From Bryoerythrophyllum caledonicum (Eukaryota > Streptophyta > Bryopsida > Pottiales > Pottiaceae), in contig OZ020516.1 in assembly GCA_963971425.1 (NCBI GenBank), positions 35,824,199-35,888,198 of the forward strand: a stretch of 64,000 nt of DNA, read 5' to 3'. Below the pieces are notes generated by a model. That model was not told the origin of the DNA. It ran no database searches and worked only from the letters and a program-made list of their open reading frames with translations. This document shows positions 22,775 to 34,092 of this stretch, piece by piece. How positions within the stretch are numbered: the first letter of the stretch is position 1; each line of letters opens with the position of its first letter. Position numbers and translations under genes: made by a program.

Positions 22775-23720
22775 CCCCTAAGGTACCAAGACAGTTTTAC
22801 ACCAAAAACACTTCAAAATTAATGGATTCTAGTGCAATGAATATAGAAGGTAACAAAAACTTTTATTTTTAGTTCTGACCGTAGGATCTCAATAAAGGCT
22901 TATTAAGTAATACATGTACAAAATTTCATAAACTTTGACCGCACGGATTGAAAGATTATAGTGTTTGAAGTCAAGCAAATGGTTCATTTTCTTCCTTGCG
23001 TTTAGTGGATCATCAGACTTTGACTTCAGTTGGTGTCAAAAAATTTCACTACACAAGGTCTAAATCTATTACCATCTTGTTAAGCATGACGTTAGCTCCT
23101 TACACACCAATTTTTAGAGGTAGAGATGGGGTGTAGCATATTCAAAACAACTGTGCAAGGAGTGGAGGCTCGAAATTTGTGAATTCACACTTTAATTTTT
23201 TTTGAACTTAATATGTTTTTCGATTGATAATCCGAATGGTTAATAAGAAGGTTTACATTACATATTGTTGTGGAAAAAATAAAAAGTGAAAAATATGAAG
23301 ATCTCTAGGTTTTATGTGGAAAAGAAGAAGTTTTTTTGGTACCTTGCCCAACAATGAGTGACAATGTGTGAAAATGTTTGACTTGGGTTGGTATGCTATT
23401 TTTCACTAAAGACAAGAACCTTTTTTTGACAACATGAAGGGAAATAATATTACTTGATAGTATTGAAAATCTCACTTTCAATAGAGTGTCCTATCAAAAG
23501 TTTTTGGAGGTGCCCGAGGTGCCCGCCCTCCCCATTTAAAATTCAAAACCCTGTAACTTTTTCATCAAATGTCCAATTTAGGAAAAAATTGTTTTCCCAT
23601 TGAGCTCTTGGTAATGTCTTTCTACAGTAAAAATTTCAAAGTGGAATGTTGGAAATCGACACCATAGGAACCTGACCGGTTTTTCAAAAAGCCCTTTTTG
23701 GACACTTGGTCCTTTAGGGG
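22775..23720 (+). mobile_element. TTAA-flanked non-autonomous element, copy 4 (946 bp)
   Basis: TTAA at 22771-22774 and 23721-23724; termini CCCCTAAGGTACCAAG and CTTGGTCCTTTAGGGG. Collinear with copy 1 (7702-8611). Only 16 bp (22755-22770, including the TTAA) separates it from the opposite-facing copy 3. Confidence 0.8.
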
Positions 23721-23724
23721 TTAA

Positions 23725-25200
23725 CATGTGTCACGCTGCTCACTATTACCTCACGGCCGCTCACCTCCAAATATCTCCACTCCTTGCCACTCACTACCAC
23801 CTCGCCACCACCTACTGCCACATCTCCATCAATCTACATCAATTATGTGACAAACATTTATGAGACATTTGCCACTATATTTGAAGACACATGATTTGAT
23901 GAGGATTGAGGTGGACCTCTTTAATTTGCGTTTTGGGAATTAGTGTAGGTACTTTGAAATGGATTAGTCCACACAACATAGAATAAACGGTGTACTCTAT
24001 TTGTTTTCACTAGCCTCTACCAATTTGATTTTAATACAATTTTCTTGAAATTTTTATTTGACCCTTTAACAACAAGCAACAATTAACAAAATCTTAAATG
24101 ACAACAGGTACATTTCAGAAGACAACATGACAGCACCAAGGTATATTAAAGATCTATATATGGTTGTCATGTCGTTGAAGGGTCAACGAAGAAAGTTAAG
24201 GTGAAAACGAATTAAGATATAAATATAAAAAGAAAACATATCTCATGTTTTGTTCCCTAGCACCAATGAAATGCATGAATTCAACATGATTGGATTCTAC
24301 CAAATGCAAGCTAATGTTCTTCCATGATACCCTAAGTTCTCTAAGAATTAACATATGGTTTTCTACATTTCCCTCAAGCCAACTTTTTTACTTTCAAGAA
24401 AATTCAAAACTGGTTCAAACAAAGTCCCCAAGCGCCCATATTTAAATTGAAACATCCTCTTCAAAACTCCATATCAGATAGTAGAAAATGTCGAAACGAA
24501 AATCACTTGTACAACTAACAAGTACATACTGTACGCATTGATCGGTTTCCGCATGCCTTTGACAAGTTATTTATTTTTCCAAATTGCAATGGTTTGGATG
24601 TGGTGAATATCAAAGGGTATCACCTAGGTATTACGTGGGTATCATCTCTAGATTTTTTCAAATTTTTGGGACATTCTCCATAGCGAACTAAATATCCACG
24701 AAACTGACCAACCTGTAGGGTAATCTTCAAAATGGATGCAGGGAAAAAACATCAAACTTTTTAAAAAGGTTATGGACCCCACCAAACTGACAGAGCACAA
24801 GAATGTCTGGTGGTAAACCATTAAAGTCATTTGGTAGATCCGATGTCTACGGTGAGCATAAAACTCCAGCGTTTGTCCTGTTGTTTGCTGTTTTGATGGA
24901 GAATGCTGACTTCGTTTGTCTGCTTGCAACAACAAGCCACTTGTCCCACAAGATATTTCTTCCTCTGAAACACTATAAGGAAGACCACAATAGAGTGAAG
25001 TTTACTCAAAGTTCACTCACCTCTGAAGGACCATTTGTCCCTCAGGGGAAGTTTTCCATTTCCAGCAAGTTCCTATGGTTTTAATTTTGATTATGAATTT
25101 CTGAAATTTGTAATGAAGATGTAGTACAGTAGTAGCTTTATGGGAATTTTTTTTCACACAAGACCTTTAAGAAGAAAAATACGCTATTCTAAAGAAAAAC
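23725..25200. other. Unassigned DNA; no gene confirmed
   Basis: 24305-24350 carries the GCAAGCTAA repeat. 24640-25084 holds two overlapping frames on opposite strands (95 and 93 codons) without recognised motifs. 23760-23850 is a CCACC-rich low-complexity stretch. Confidence 0.4.
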
Positions 25201-25249
25201 TAGCTCTAGTCGCTCCAAAACTAGCAGCTCCAATTTTTTTGCTAGGAGT

Positions 25250-25574
25250 TTCTATTGACATTGAGATTTTTCATCAATATAAAGAATACTGTCTTCTTTG
25301 AAGATGTCCAATTTATTTATTTTGACTATAGTGTGAAATAGCATTTTATCCCAAGTCAAACATTTTCACACATTGTCAAGTGAGGGGGAAGAATTTTTAT
25401 CTTGCAATTCAAACCCTATCATTTTCATGTATGTGAATTGGATTGCAATCAAAAGAATGGCATGCTTAAATTTTAAGATCTTACAATTGGAAGTATAAAT
25501 TTTTAATAACTCTTTTTAATAGTGGTAGTTTTGGACTAGTTTTTTTAGGGAAATCAGCCGTGGTCCTTTAGAGA
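25250..25574 (-). mobile_element. Partial TTAA-family element with a right-type end
   Basis: Ends TGGTCCTTTAGAGA followed by TTAA (25575-25578). Internal CCAAGTCAAACATTTTCACACATTGTC (25350-25378) is the reverse complement of the family's AATGTGTGAAAATGTTTGAC. The other end is missing. Confidence 0.55.
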
Positions 25575-25578
25575 TTAA

Positions 25579-25967
25579 TATTTTCTAAATTCTCATTATC
25601 TTCATTACTAATATTATTATTTATCGTTATCATTCTCAATTTTCATATTCTAAAAGAATGAATTTTCATTTTCATTATTATTTTTATAATTTTGAAGGTT
25701 TAAATATTTCATATTTTCAAACATTCTATTTTTAGTTCAAAATTAAGATGAAAGGGCCTATGTAAACATGATTTAAAAAAAAACCCTCTAGTCTGTGAAT
25801 ACCCAAGGATGGAATTCTGCAAAATATATTTCTAGTATTAGTGTGAAAATTGTTGAGAATTATTATTTTTTAAATGTGTTTTTTACTTGGTGAAGAATGA
25901 AATGACAAGAATATCCAATTTACCAATATATATTTTTAGATATAAATAAACACTTTGCACTATACCC
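25579..25967. other. AT-rich spacer, no gene seen
   Basis: ATTATTATTT-type low complexity between 25590 and 25700; nothing recognisable. Confidence 0.5.
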
Positions 25968-25976
25968 TAGGGGTTG

Positions 25977-26256
25977 GCCCATGGCGAACTGACCCCCTCG
26001 TTGGTACTTACCCAAGGTGGGCCCCGGTCTTAATTGCATGGGGTCATTTTTCTGGCCCTCTTATTTTTGGGGGTCCGGAGGCTTTTTTGGAATTTGTTTT
26101 GACAAATTTGGGGCCTATAGATATTGTTTACGCCTGTGGAACCTACCTTGCTATAAATAGGGCCCCATCCAAAAACAAAATAGGGTCCAGGTTTGGCCCC
26201 ACCACCTCGTGGCCACCTCGGGTAAGTACCAACGAGGGGGTTAGTTCGCCGTGGGC
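25977..26256. mobile_element. MULE-type MITE, copy 2
   Basis: 280 bp with long terminal inverted repeats (GCCCATGGCGAACTGACCCC against the reverse complement of GGGGTTAGTTCGCCGTGGGC). Flanked by a perfect 9-bp duplication TAGGGGTTG at 25968-25976 and 26257-26265. The duplication size is the Mutator signature. The interior carries the shared GGGGTCATTTTTCTGGCCCT block. Confidence 0.92.
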
Positions 26257-26265
26257 TAGGGGTTG

Positions 26266-27100
26266 GTCACTTTCGTACTTAATCATTTCACATTGGAGAA
26301 CGTCAAATTTTTTGGAAAACTCAAGGGATTTGTCTAGGTGATACCCATATAATGCCAAGGTGATACCCACATTATACATAGGTGATATCCATTGTCCGAT
26401 CTATTGTGATTTGGAAAAAAAATACTTCGGCATGGAGGTGCCAAAATTGAGCGTTTCTTGCAGTAGTGTCAAATCCGACCCTCTGATACAATAGTTGTTC
26501 ATATGTAAAAATTAAGCTAAAGTTGTTGTCTCGTAGTGAGGAGAAATTTTTAATTGAGTGAGTGTCTAGAGTGGTTTTTGGACTTCAACACAATTGTTTT
26601 TTAGAACTTAGTTAAGGTTATTACTCAAGGTTAAGGATCATTTCGAAGCTTTAGTTCCGATTTCCCAAAGTAATTTAATTATCATAAGAATAACTTTCAA
26701 ATAATTCAAATGAACAAATTATCAGACTGAACAATGGACTTGGAGATTTGACAATTAGTTCAAAGTTAGTTAAATGGACAATTTACTCCTTCTAATTCTT
26801 AATTTTTCGAAATGGAACTTAAGATACTTGTGTCCTACCGAGATGATATCCGTGTAAAACTCAAATGAAGTGGTGTCTCAAACTGGTTGCATAGAAAAAT
26901 ATAAAGTAACTACTGATAGTCCTGGAAAACATCCTGTTCTATAGAAATCAAGGAAAAAACTCATGGTAGCTTTATTAAACAGATATTGGATATATTTGTA
27001 AAATGATAATGACATGTTTTTTCATAAATGAGTAAGTCTGAATCCAGCACTCATCTCAAGCACATCTCAAGCACAGTTAAAGTGTCGAAAGAAACAGCCA
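26266..27100. other. AT-rich spacer, no gene seen
   Basis: No coding or repeat signature recognised apart from GGTGATACCCA-type short repeats near 26338-26390. Confidence 0.5.
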
Positions 27101-27109
27101 TAAACTTGA

Positions 27110-27387
27110 GCCCAAGGCGAACTGACCCCCTTGTTGTACTTACCGGAGGTGGGTCCGTCTAAATTGCATGGGGTCAATTTTCTGGGCGTCTTCTTTTGGG
27201 GTGTCCGGACGCTTTTTTTGGAATTTTTTCTGACAAATTTGGGACGTGCGGCTATTGTTTTCACCGAAAGACCCTCCTTTGCTGTAAATAGGGTCCCATC
27301 CAAAAACAAAATAGGGACCAGGTTTGGCCCCACCACCTCGTGGCCCCCTCGGGTAAGTACCAATGAGGGGGTGACTTTGCCCTGGGC
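27110..27387. mobile_element. MULE-type MITE, copy 3
   Basis: 278 bp; termini GCCCAAGGCGAACTGACCCC and, in reverse complement, GCCCAGGGCAAAGTCACCCC. Flanks TAAACTTGA (27101-27109) and TAAACTTAA (27388-27396) are a 9-bp target duplication with one change. Interior homologous to copies 1 and 2. Confidence 0.9.
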
Positions 27388-27556
27388 TAAACTTAATGAT
27401 GTGTTTCAAATGAATAGGATTCGTGTTAATTATAGATTCCACGCCCTTTGAAAATTTTATTTTACTATTGTTCGATATTATTCAATGCATTCATCTGCAT
27501 AATAATGTACACATGGAATCTCTATTTATTTGCAAATACATCATCAGCTCTATGTA

Positions 27557-28500
27557 CGGTAGGGTGACATTCAAATTGGCATTTTGGCAATTCCATGGAT
27601 AGTGTCCTACACTACTGCCAACTTTGACACCCTCCTAAGGGCTAAAAAAATGTTATTTTACCATAAATTTTGGGGACAACATCACCTTTATGTTGACAAC
27701 ATGCGTACCAAATTTCAAGTCCTGGAGATTTATACCAAAAAAAGAGTTATGCAAAAATTACCAACATGGGGTAGCTGTGAGAAAAGTTTCACACCTACTA
27801 ACTTTGACATCCTCTCAAGGATTGAGGAAATTTTTTATGCCCATGAAATTTTTGGAGTGAAAACACCTTCATGTTGCTTACATGTGTGGAAAATTTAAAG
27901 TCCAAAAGATCCACACAAAAAGTAATATTCCAAATCTACCAACATGTGTAGTTTTGAGAAACAAAGGGGAAAACCATTTTACTACTTCCAACTTTGACAC
28001 CCTCCCTAGGGCTGAGAATCTGCTATTTCAACATCAAATTTTTGTCACGCGGTCACCTTTACGTTGATAACATGTGTGAAAAGTTTCAAAGGCCTGGAAA
28101 TGTATTCAAAAGAAGATATTCAAAATCTACTAACATGGGGGTTGGTTTTGAGAAAAGTTTCACAGCTGCCCACTTTGACACCCTCTCAAGGATTCAAAAA
28201 AATCATTTGCCCATGAAATTTTGGAAATGAAATCATCTCCACGTTGATTACAATTGTGGACAATTCCAAATCCAAAAGATCCACACAAAGAAACATATTC
28301 TAAATCTACCAACATGTGTTGTGAGAAACAAAGGGGAAAGCTTATCACTACTTCCAACTTCTACACTCTCCCTAGGATTGAGTTTTTGTTGATACATAAT
28401 GAAATTTTTGGCACAAGATCATCTCTATGTTGGTAACATGTGGGATAAATTTCTAAGCTAAAAGATGTATACAAAAAAGTTATCCCATATCTACCAACGT
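27557..28500 (+). repeat. Left 944-bp inverted arm, five ~185-bp internal units
   Basis: The phrase ACTTTGACACCCTC recurs at 27621, 27801, 27991, 28172 and (as ACTTCTACACTCTC) 28357, giving periods of 180, 190, 181 and 185. Odd and even units differ: odd ones carry CCCTAGGGCTGAG-type text, even ones CTCAAGGATTGAG-type text. The right arm has the same series inverted. Confidence 0.85.
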
Positions 28501-28503
28501 ATA

Positions 28504-29499
28504 TGTCCTCCATTAGCGTCAATCACTGCTAGTAACCCAGAGGGCTAGAATGACATAGTTGAAGGAGCGTTGTACCACTGACTAACTTCCATTCTCTTTC
28601 AAGAACTACCTTCAACACATCTATGTTTCTAGGGCATTCCTTGCCATATTGCACAACATCTTTTAGTATCCTCCAAACGTTGTACATTGGATTGAGATTG
28701 GGAGAGTTGGTAGGCCAATTGAGTTTCTCGAGAAGGCGGGTTTGTCTCCATTCTTCACATATTTTGTTGCAATGGACAGGTGCGCCATCTTCCATAAGCA
28801 CTCCTCGTAGAACTCGACCCATGAAATGAACCAATTTTGCCATTGTAGACCACTTCTACAAAATCCTTAGTAGAATGCCGGCTTTTAGGCATGAAGACAA
28901 GTTACGAATTTTGTCCTCCAACAAATGCGCCCCAAATCATCAAAGAAGTCCGTCCACTTTTTAAAATATGACCTATACAACTAGATGAATAGCGCTCATA
29001 TGCACTTCTCCAAACATGGATTTGCCGAGAATTTTTTCCAATTTCAAAAGTAGATTTATCTGTTCAAAGAATACACGCCCACTCTTCTGCACTCCATCCA
29101 CAGTTCTTCTGAGCAAAAGCTAATTGGTAAGACATGTAACAAAGTATCAAGAAAGGTTTTTCGTTTGCAATTCAACTAAAAATGCCACTTTTATGTAAGA
29201 CCCTTTGAATAGTACATCAACACACTTGAGTAGGACATGCATCAGTAATCTTTGAGAGTGAGGAGCCACAAAGAGTTTTTGAGTAACGTACAATATTATG
29301 AACATATCTGTCACAAAGCTTTTTTATCGTGACTTTCACCGCAAGGTTTGCGCTTGTAAGTTCTATCTTCTCTAAATGTTTCTAACCGCTGAACTGTTTT
29401 AATAGAAACTCCGGTATTGGCTATAATTTGAACTCTTGTATTCCCTCCCTCACTCAAACCTATGATGCAAGTACAAATTTCATCTGAAATTGCCATCAT
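28504..29499 (-). pseudogene. Tc1-like transposase remnant with lost catalytic Glu
   Basis: From 29499 the frame gives an N-terminal HTH (AISDEICTCIIGLSEGGNTRVQ... SIKTVQRL), then broken frames give TDKSTFEIGKNSRQIHVW (first Asp region) and GRTSLMIWGAF. The open tail 28843-28529 contains LMEDGAPVH (second Asp) and NSPNLNPMYNVW. Where relatives have NPIENxW the Glu codon is TAC (Tyr), so this copy could not catalyse transfer even if frames were mended. At least four stops or shifts lie between. Confidence 0.8.
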
Positions 29500-29554
29500 G
29501 GACTCTTTTTTATGATGTTGATACCATAATAAACTTTCATTAACAAGCAGTCAA

Positions 29555-29725
29555 CATAACACTCAGCTCATGGCATGTGCATAAAGTAAATGAAGTAAAT
29601 TAGTCAGTAGCATAACACTCAGCTCATGGCATGTGCATAAAGTAAATAAAGTAAATTAGTCAGTAGCATAACACTCAGCCCATGGCATGTCGATCATGTA
29701 AATCAGTCAGCATAACACTCAATCC
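29555..29725. repeat. 56-bp tandem repeat, about three units
   Basis: CATAACACTCAGC starts at 29555, 29611 and 29667 (period 56) and a shortened unit begins at 29711. Lies in the centre of the long-arm Tc1 element, upstream of its transposase. Confidence 0.85.
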
Positions 29726-30140
29726 ATATGTCCACTCAACCCATATGCCCATACATAAAAATCACTCGGCTCTAAATGACTTAGCCCGTGTATAGATTGT
29801 ACTTTAACCCTCATGTAAAACAATATGACATTCTCTGCTCTCAATATCATCTCAACATTCAGTCTATCACAAATCACATACAATATTTCCTTGACATAGT
29901 GCTCAACAGATATTTAGAGGAGAAAACTCATCATACGTGTATAATGCACATTTTATGACCAAGTGCATTCTTTTACATGAAACAACTCTTCACTTCCACA
30001 TGTAAATGTTATAGAAGTTTTTGAGAAGCATTTATGTTTGGTGGCTTAGTGACATAACTAAGTTCAATGAGGAAGCACAAGGTGTCAAAGATGTTTCAAC
30101 ATTTTAAATATGCTCTTCAAATCATTTCTCATAGTTACAC

Positions 30141-31084
30141 ACGTTGGTAGATATGGGATAACTTTTTTGTATACATCTTTTAGCTTAGAAATTTATCCCA
30201 CATGTTACCAACATAGAGATGATCTTGTGCCAAAAATTTCATTATGTATCAACAAAAACTCAATCCTAGGGAGAGTGTAGAAGTTGGAAGTAGTGATAAG
30301 CTTTCCCCTTTGTTTCTCACAACACATGTTGGTAGATTTAGAATATGTTTCTTTGTGTGGATCTTTTGGATTTGGAATTGTCCACAATTGTAATCAACGT
30401 GGAGATGATTTCATTTCCAAAATTTCATGGGCAAATGATTTTTTTGAATCCTTGAGAGGGTGTCAAAGTGGGCAGCTGTGAAACTTTTCTCAAAACCAAC
30501 CCCCATGTTAGTAGATTTTGAATATCTTCTTTTGAATACATTTCCAGGCCTTTGAAACTTTTCACACATGTTATCAACGTAAAGGTGACCGCGTGACAAA
30601 AATTTGATGTTGAAATAGCAGATTCTCAGCCCTAGGGAGGGTGTCAAAGTTGGAAGTAGTAAAATGGTTTTCCCCTTTGTTTCTCAAAACTACACATGTT
30701 GGTAGATTTGGAATATTACTTTTTGTGTGGATCTTTTGGACTTTAAATTTTCCACACATGTAAGCAACATGAAGGTGTTTTCACTCCAAAAATTTCATGG
30801 GCATAAAAAATTTCCTCAATCCTTGAGAGGATGTCAAAGTTGGTAGGTGTGAAACTTTTCTCACAGCTACCCCATGTTGGTAATTTTTGCATAACTCTTT
30901 TTTTGGTATAAATCTCCAGGACTTGAAATTTGGTACGCATGTTGTCAACATAAAGGTGATGTTGTCCCCAAAATTTATGGTAAAATAACATTTTTTTAGC
31001 CCTTAGGAGGGTGTCAAAGTTGGCAGTAGTGTAGGACACTATCCGTGGAATGGCCAAAACGCCAATTTGAATGTCACTCTGCTG
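30141..31084 (-). repeat. Right 944-bp inverted arm
   Basis: Reverse complement of 27557-28500. Differences are few and concentrate near the outer end (for example CCATTCCACGG against CAATTCCATGG). Confidence 0.88.
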
Positions 31085-31086
31085 TA

Positions 31087-32150
31087 CTTGATTTTTTTGG
31101 CTTCTATTCATACCCCATTTATTTTAATGGAGTTCAAGAATGAGAATTAAAAAAAATGATATCCTGAAAATAATGTCCTAATAGTGTAGAATACAAAAAA
31201 TTACATTCAGTGTCACCTGCACTACTTGTTTATATACCTTTTACTCTTCATGAATATATTTACTAGTTTATTTTCATGAGCTCTTCTACATGGTAAGTAC
31301 CGATATCACTTTAGTTGGTAAAGATTATCCATCTAGAGTTTAGCCATTAATATAAATATTTAAATTGGGTTTTACTAGTTATCATTTTTCGTCTAGTGGT
31401 GTTTTTCCAACTAGCGTTAAGGCTGGTGCCTTTGAACCACCAACTTATGCTTTTATTGAGGTGACTAACAAGAAAATTATTATTGACTATCCTTATTGAA
31501 CCACCAATTAAGAAAACCAGGGTACAAGGCGTTATTTTTACAAAAGAAAAAGAAAAAGAAAATATGGTTCCGACTCCCAAACTACTTTGTATTGTGACTA
31601 CAGTACGGTAGAACCATCCCCGATCATTGCTTTAAATGCAGCATCAATGGTCGGAGGAAAAGAAAGCAAAAACTCCGGTCCCTCCCAAGGAACCACCAAG
31701 ACTTGATTGTCTGTCAAAAGTTTCAGGTCCCATACCGGTATGTGAAAAGCAAAGCAAATTGGTGGAGACGCAATGCAAGTGTGTTGCCAGACCGTGTTCA
31801 TCACCGTTCGTTCCATGGTCTCACAAAGTTGCGCTCACCAAATCAGGTATTGCAACCACCTGGAAAAGCTAGAAACCTACCATGATGTTGTAAAGGCCTT
31901 CGCCAAGAGGGCCCAGGAAAAGCTAAATAGTCCTATCAAAGACCTATCACACATTCCGCTAAGAATGAATCTCTTGCGCTCATTATTCGCCATCACCGCT
32001 GGGCAACAACATCCGTCTTCGACCTTGATGTCTGAACCAGTCCTTCGTTGACGACACTAGTACTCCTCCTGATCCACAAGAAAAGATTTGCCCACACGCA
32101 CATAAAAAGAAATGTTTTTAAATATTTTTTAAATATTTTTTTTCTTTTCA
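31087..32150. other. Low-repeat DNA with short unrecognised frames
   Basis: 31636-32051 (plus) is covered by three overlapping frames of 60-92 codons, richer in GC than the flanks. One includes LEKLETYHDVVKAFAKRAQE, plausibly helical. No family recognised and no splice model could be supported. 31545-31562 is an AAAGAAAAAG run. Confidence 0.35.
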
Positions 32151-33700
32151 GCGCGGCATGATGTTACATTCCACCTTTCGGCTGGAGCGCACCGAAATCA
32201 ACGGAGCCGATCGAAGCATGGATGTGAGATCGAACGGCTTCAACATGATCGAGACCTGCCAAGTCAGTCCCGACCTAAGTTACGTGATATCAATCAGTTC
32301 TGGCTCCAGTCTGATCTCGATCTCTGCACGCCGATCAGTAGTCATTGTAGTGCCATAGCAGGGTGTGCAGCGTCGCACCACACGCTCAAGTACACGCTCC
32401 ATATGGGCTCCAACGCGGCACTGCAGTCGCGCGCACGGGGCAGGCGACCTCGGCGACGCTGATCGCGGCGGGCTTCGGGGGCGTGCTGGAGGCAGTGGCG
32501 ATTCGTGGAAGGGTTTGCTGTCGCGGTCGATGCGAATCCCACCCGGCCAAGCCAATATGTGGGCGGTTGCGGATCAGGTCACAGGGCTGTACGTGTGAGG
32601 GTCGCCCATTGTCAAATCGCACTCAAACAGTGTGTTGTTGTAAATAGCGCTTCACAATAGCAAGGCTCAGGTCTCCGAGAAACTGTGTAGAATTTTTTGC
32701 GCTCTGGTCAAAACAGAAATATGTTGATTGATGTCGTTTTCGATCACTCAACGAGGTTATTACTGCAGATTGCTGCAAATTCATGAGAATTACAATTGGA
32801 GGAGAGTCGAGATTTTGCGGTTCGATCGATCGAAGTCACTGCTTTCGGCTTTGGACAGTATGCAGATCCGAAGCAAGTGATTTTCGTAGCTGCAATATTG
32901 CATATGCTCAGTTAAAGGTGTCTCCATACTAGAGTAGTCTCTGAAGTCCACGATATTGAATGGACGATCTTATTATCAACACATCAAGGGTTTTAAGCGC
33001 ATACTGTAGCTAAATTCTGGCGTTACTGCAATTTAATGCCGTTGCAATTTTCTTCTGGTGTTGGCATGATATTATGTACTGTAGATAGGACAGCCCTGCA
33101 GTGGAAGTTGTGCGATCTTGGCTCGGGAAATGAGTTCATGAAAACATGAGATATCAGTGCAGAATCTTGATGAAGGTGTTGTTGATGAAAGGATGGTCAG
33201 TCACGTCTAATTCTTCGATCTGGAGGTCTTGAACTGCATATCATGCTTTGTGAATCTCTCATGTAATCATCGACGTCTTTCAAATGATTCCTGTTTCATT
33301 TTGCAAACACATCGACTTCATTGTCCTTAATCTCAAATCGGCCAATTGGAATTTATGGAACATACCATTATTCGATGACCCTTTTGACAGTCTAATAATA
33401 GATTTCAAAGGCTTTATCGCATGAAAAACTAAGTTATGAGAAGATTTTTCTGGTGGAATCTATTCTAAAGATCTGATTATTTTTTTAGCATGAGTGCCAG
33501 ACCTGGCCCTCGAGTATGGTATTTAGTATATTTGCATCTAATTGACTTTACATTTCGGTTGCTGATAAAGGAGGATGTTGAACAATGCTTTGGTGCAGTT
33601 CAACTTATCAACCTACTTGACAATATGATACGATTACAGTATTATCGAGGATATTATACTGACAGCATGTGTCGTCCTTCATGACATTGAAATGAAAGAG
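32150..33700. other. Low-repeat segment with a GC-rich island (32360-32600)
   Basis: The island is about 60% GC inside AT-rich DNA, CpG-containing, and open in several frames on both strands, as GC-rich DNA tends to be. It could be a promoter or first exon of an unrecognised gene, or remnant of one. The rest resembles untranslated transcript-like DNA with no long frame. I cannot assign a product. Confidence 0.35.
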
Positions 33701-34092
33701 TTGACAACTTGTCAGGTCATGTAGAAGTTAATCAAGATCTTTATATTGTTCATAACATGCATAAAATTTCAATTAATGAAATTAAAAGATTACATAAAAG
33801 AAATAATTACTCATGCCTTGTGATGAATCAATGTCAAATATAAAATCTAGAAACATATTCAACACCTTTTCTATTAGACTTTGATGTATAGTACAATGGC
33901 TAGCATAAGTATCTAAACAATGAAGCGGCTCTCCAAAATGCATGGATTGTGGCTTAGTGGTGGGGCTGGTGAGATTTTTTGGCCAACTTTAATTAGCATA
34001 CCACATGGCACCTAATTAGATTTGATTCTCTCAAAGTTTGCCACTTGTGGGTGTATACACGCAAAGACCATGAAGAGGTGTGTACAACTTAA

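Larger units (their letters stand above)
27557..31084 (-). mobile_element. Tc1-like element with 944-bp terminal inverted repeats
   Basis: Arms 27557-28500 and 30141-31084 are reverse complements of equal length; frames up to 78 codons are identical in both arms. Outer ends read CGGTAGGGTGACATTC and CAGCAGAGTGACATTC (reverse complement), each next to TA (27555-27556, 31085-31086). The 1,640-bp centre has a decayed Tc1-type transposase on the minus strand. Total 3,528 bp. Such long arms are unusual, as Tc1 repeats are often 20-400 bp. Confidence 0.88.

Noticed and set aside
24640..25084. Two 93-95 codon frames on opposite strands
   Set aside because: Overlapping, no motif and no homology to anything else in the window.
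27600..28400. Regularly spaced repeats resembling a CRISPR array
   Set aside because: Units of ~185 bp alternate and form part of a transposon arm in a eukaryotic genome.
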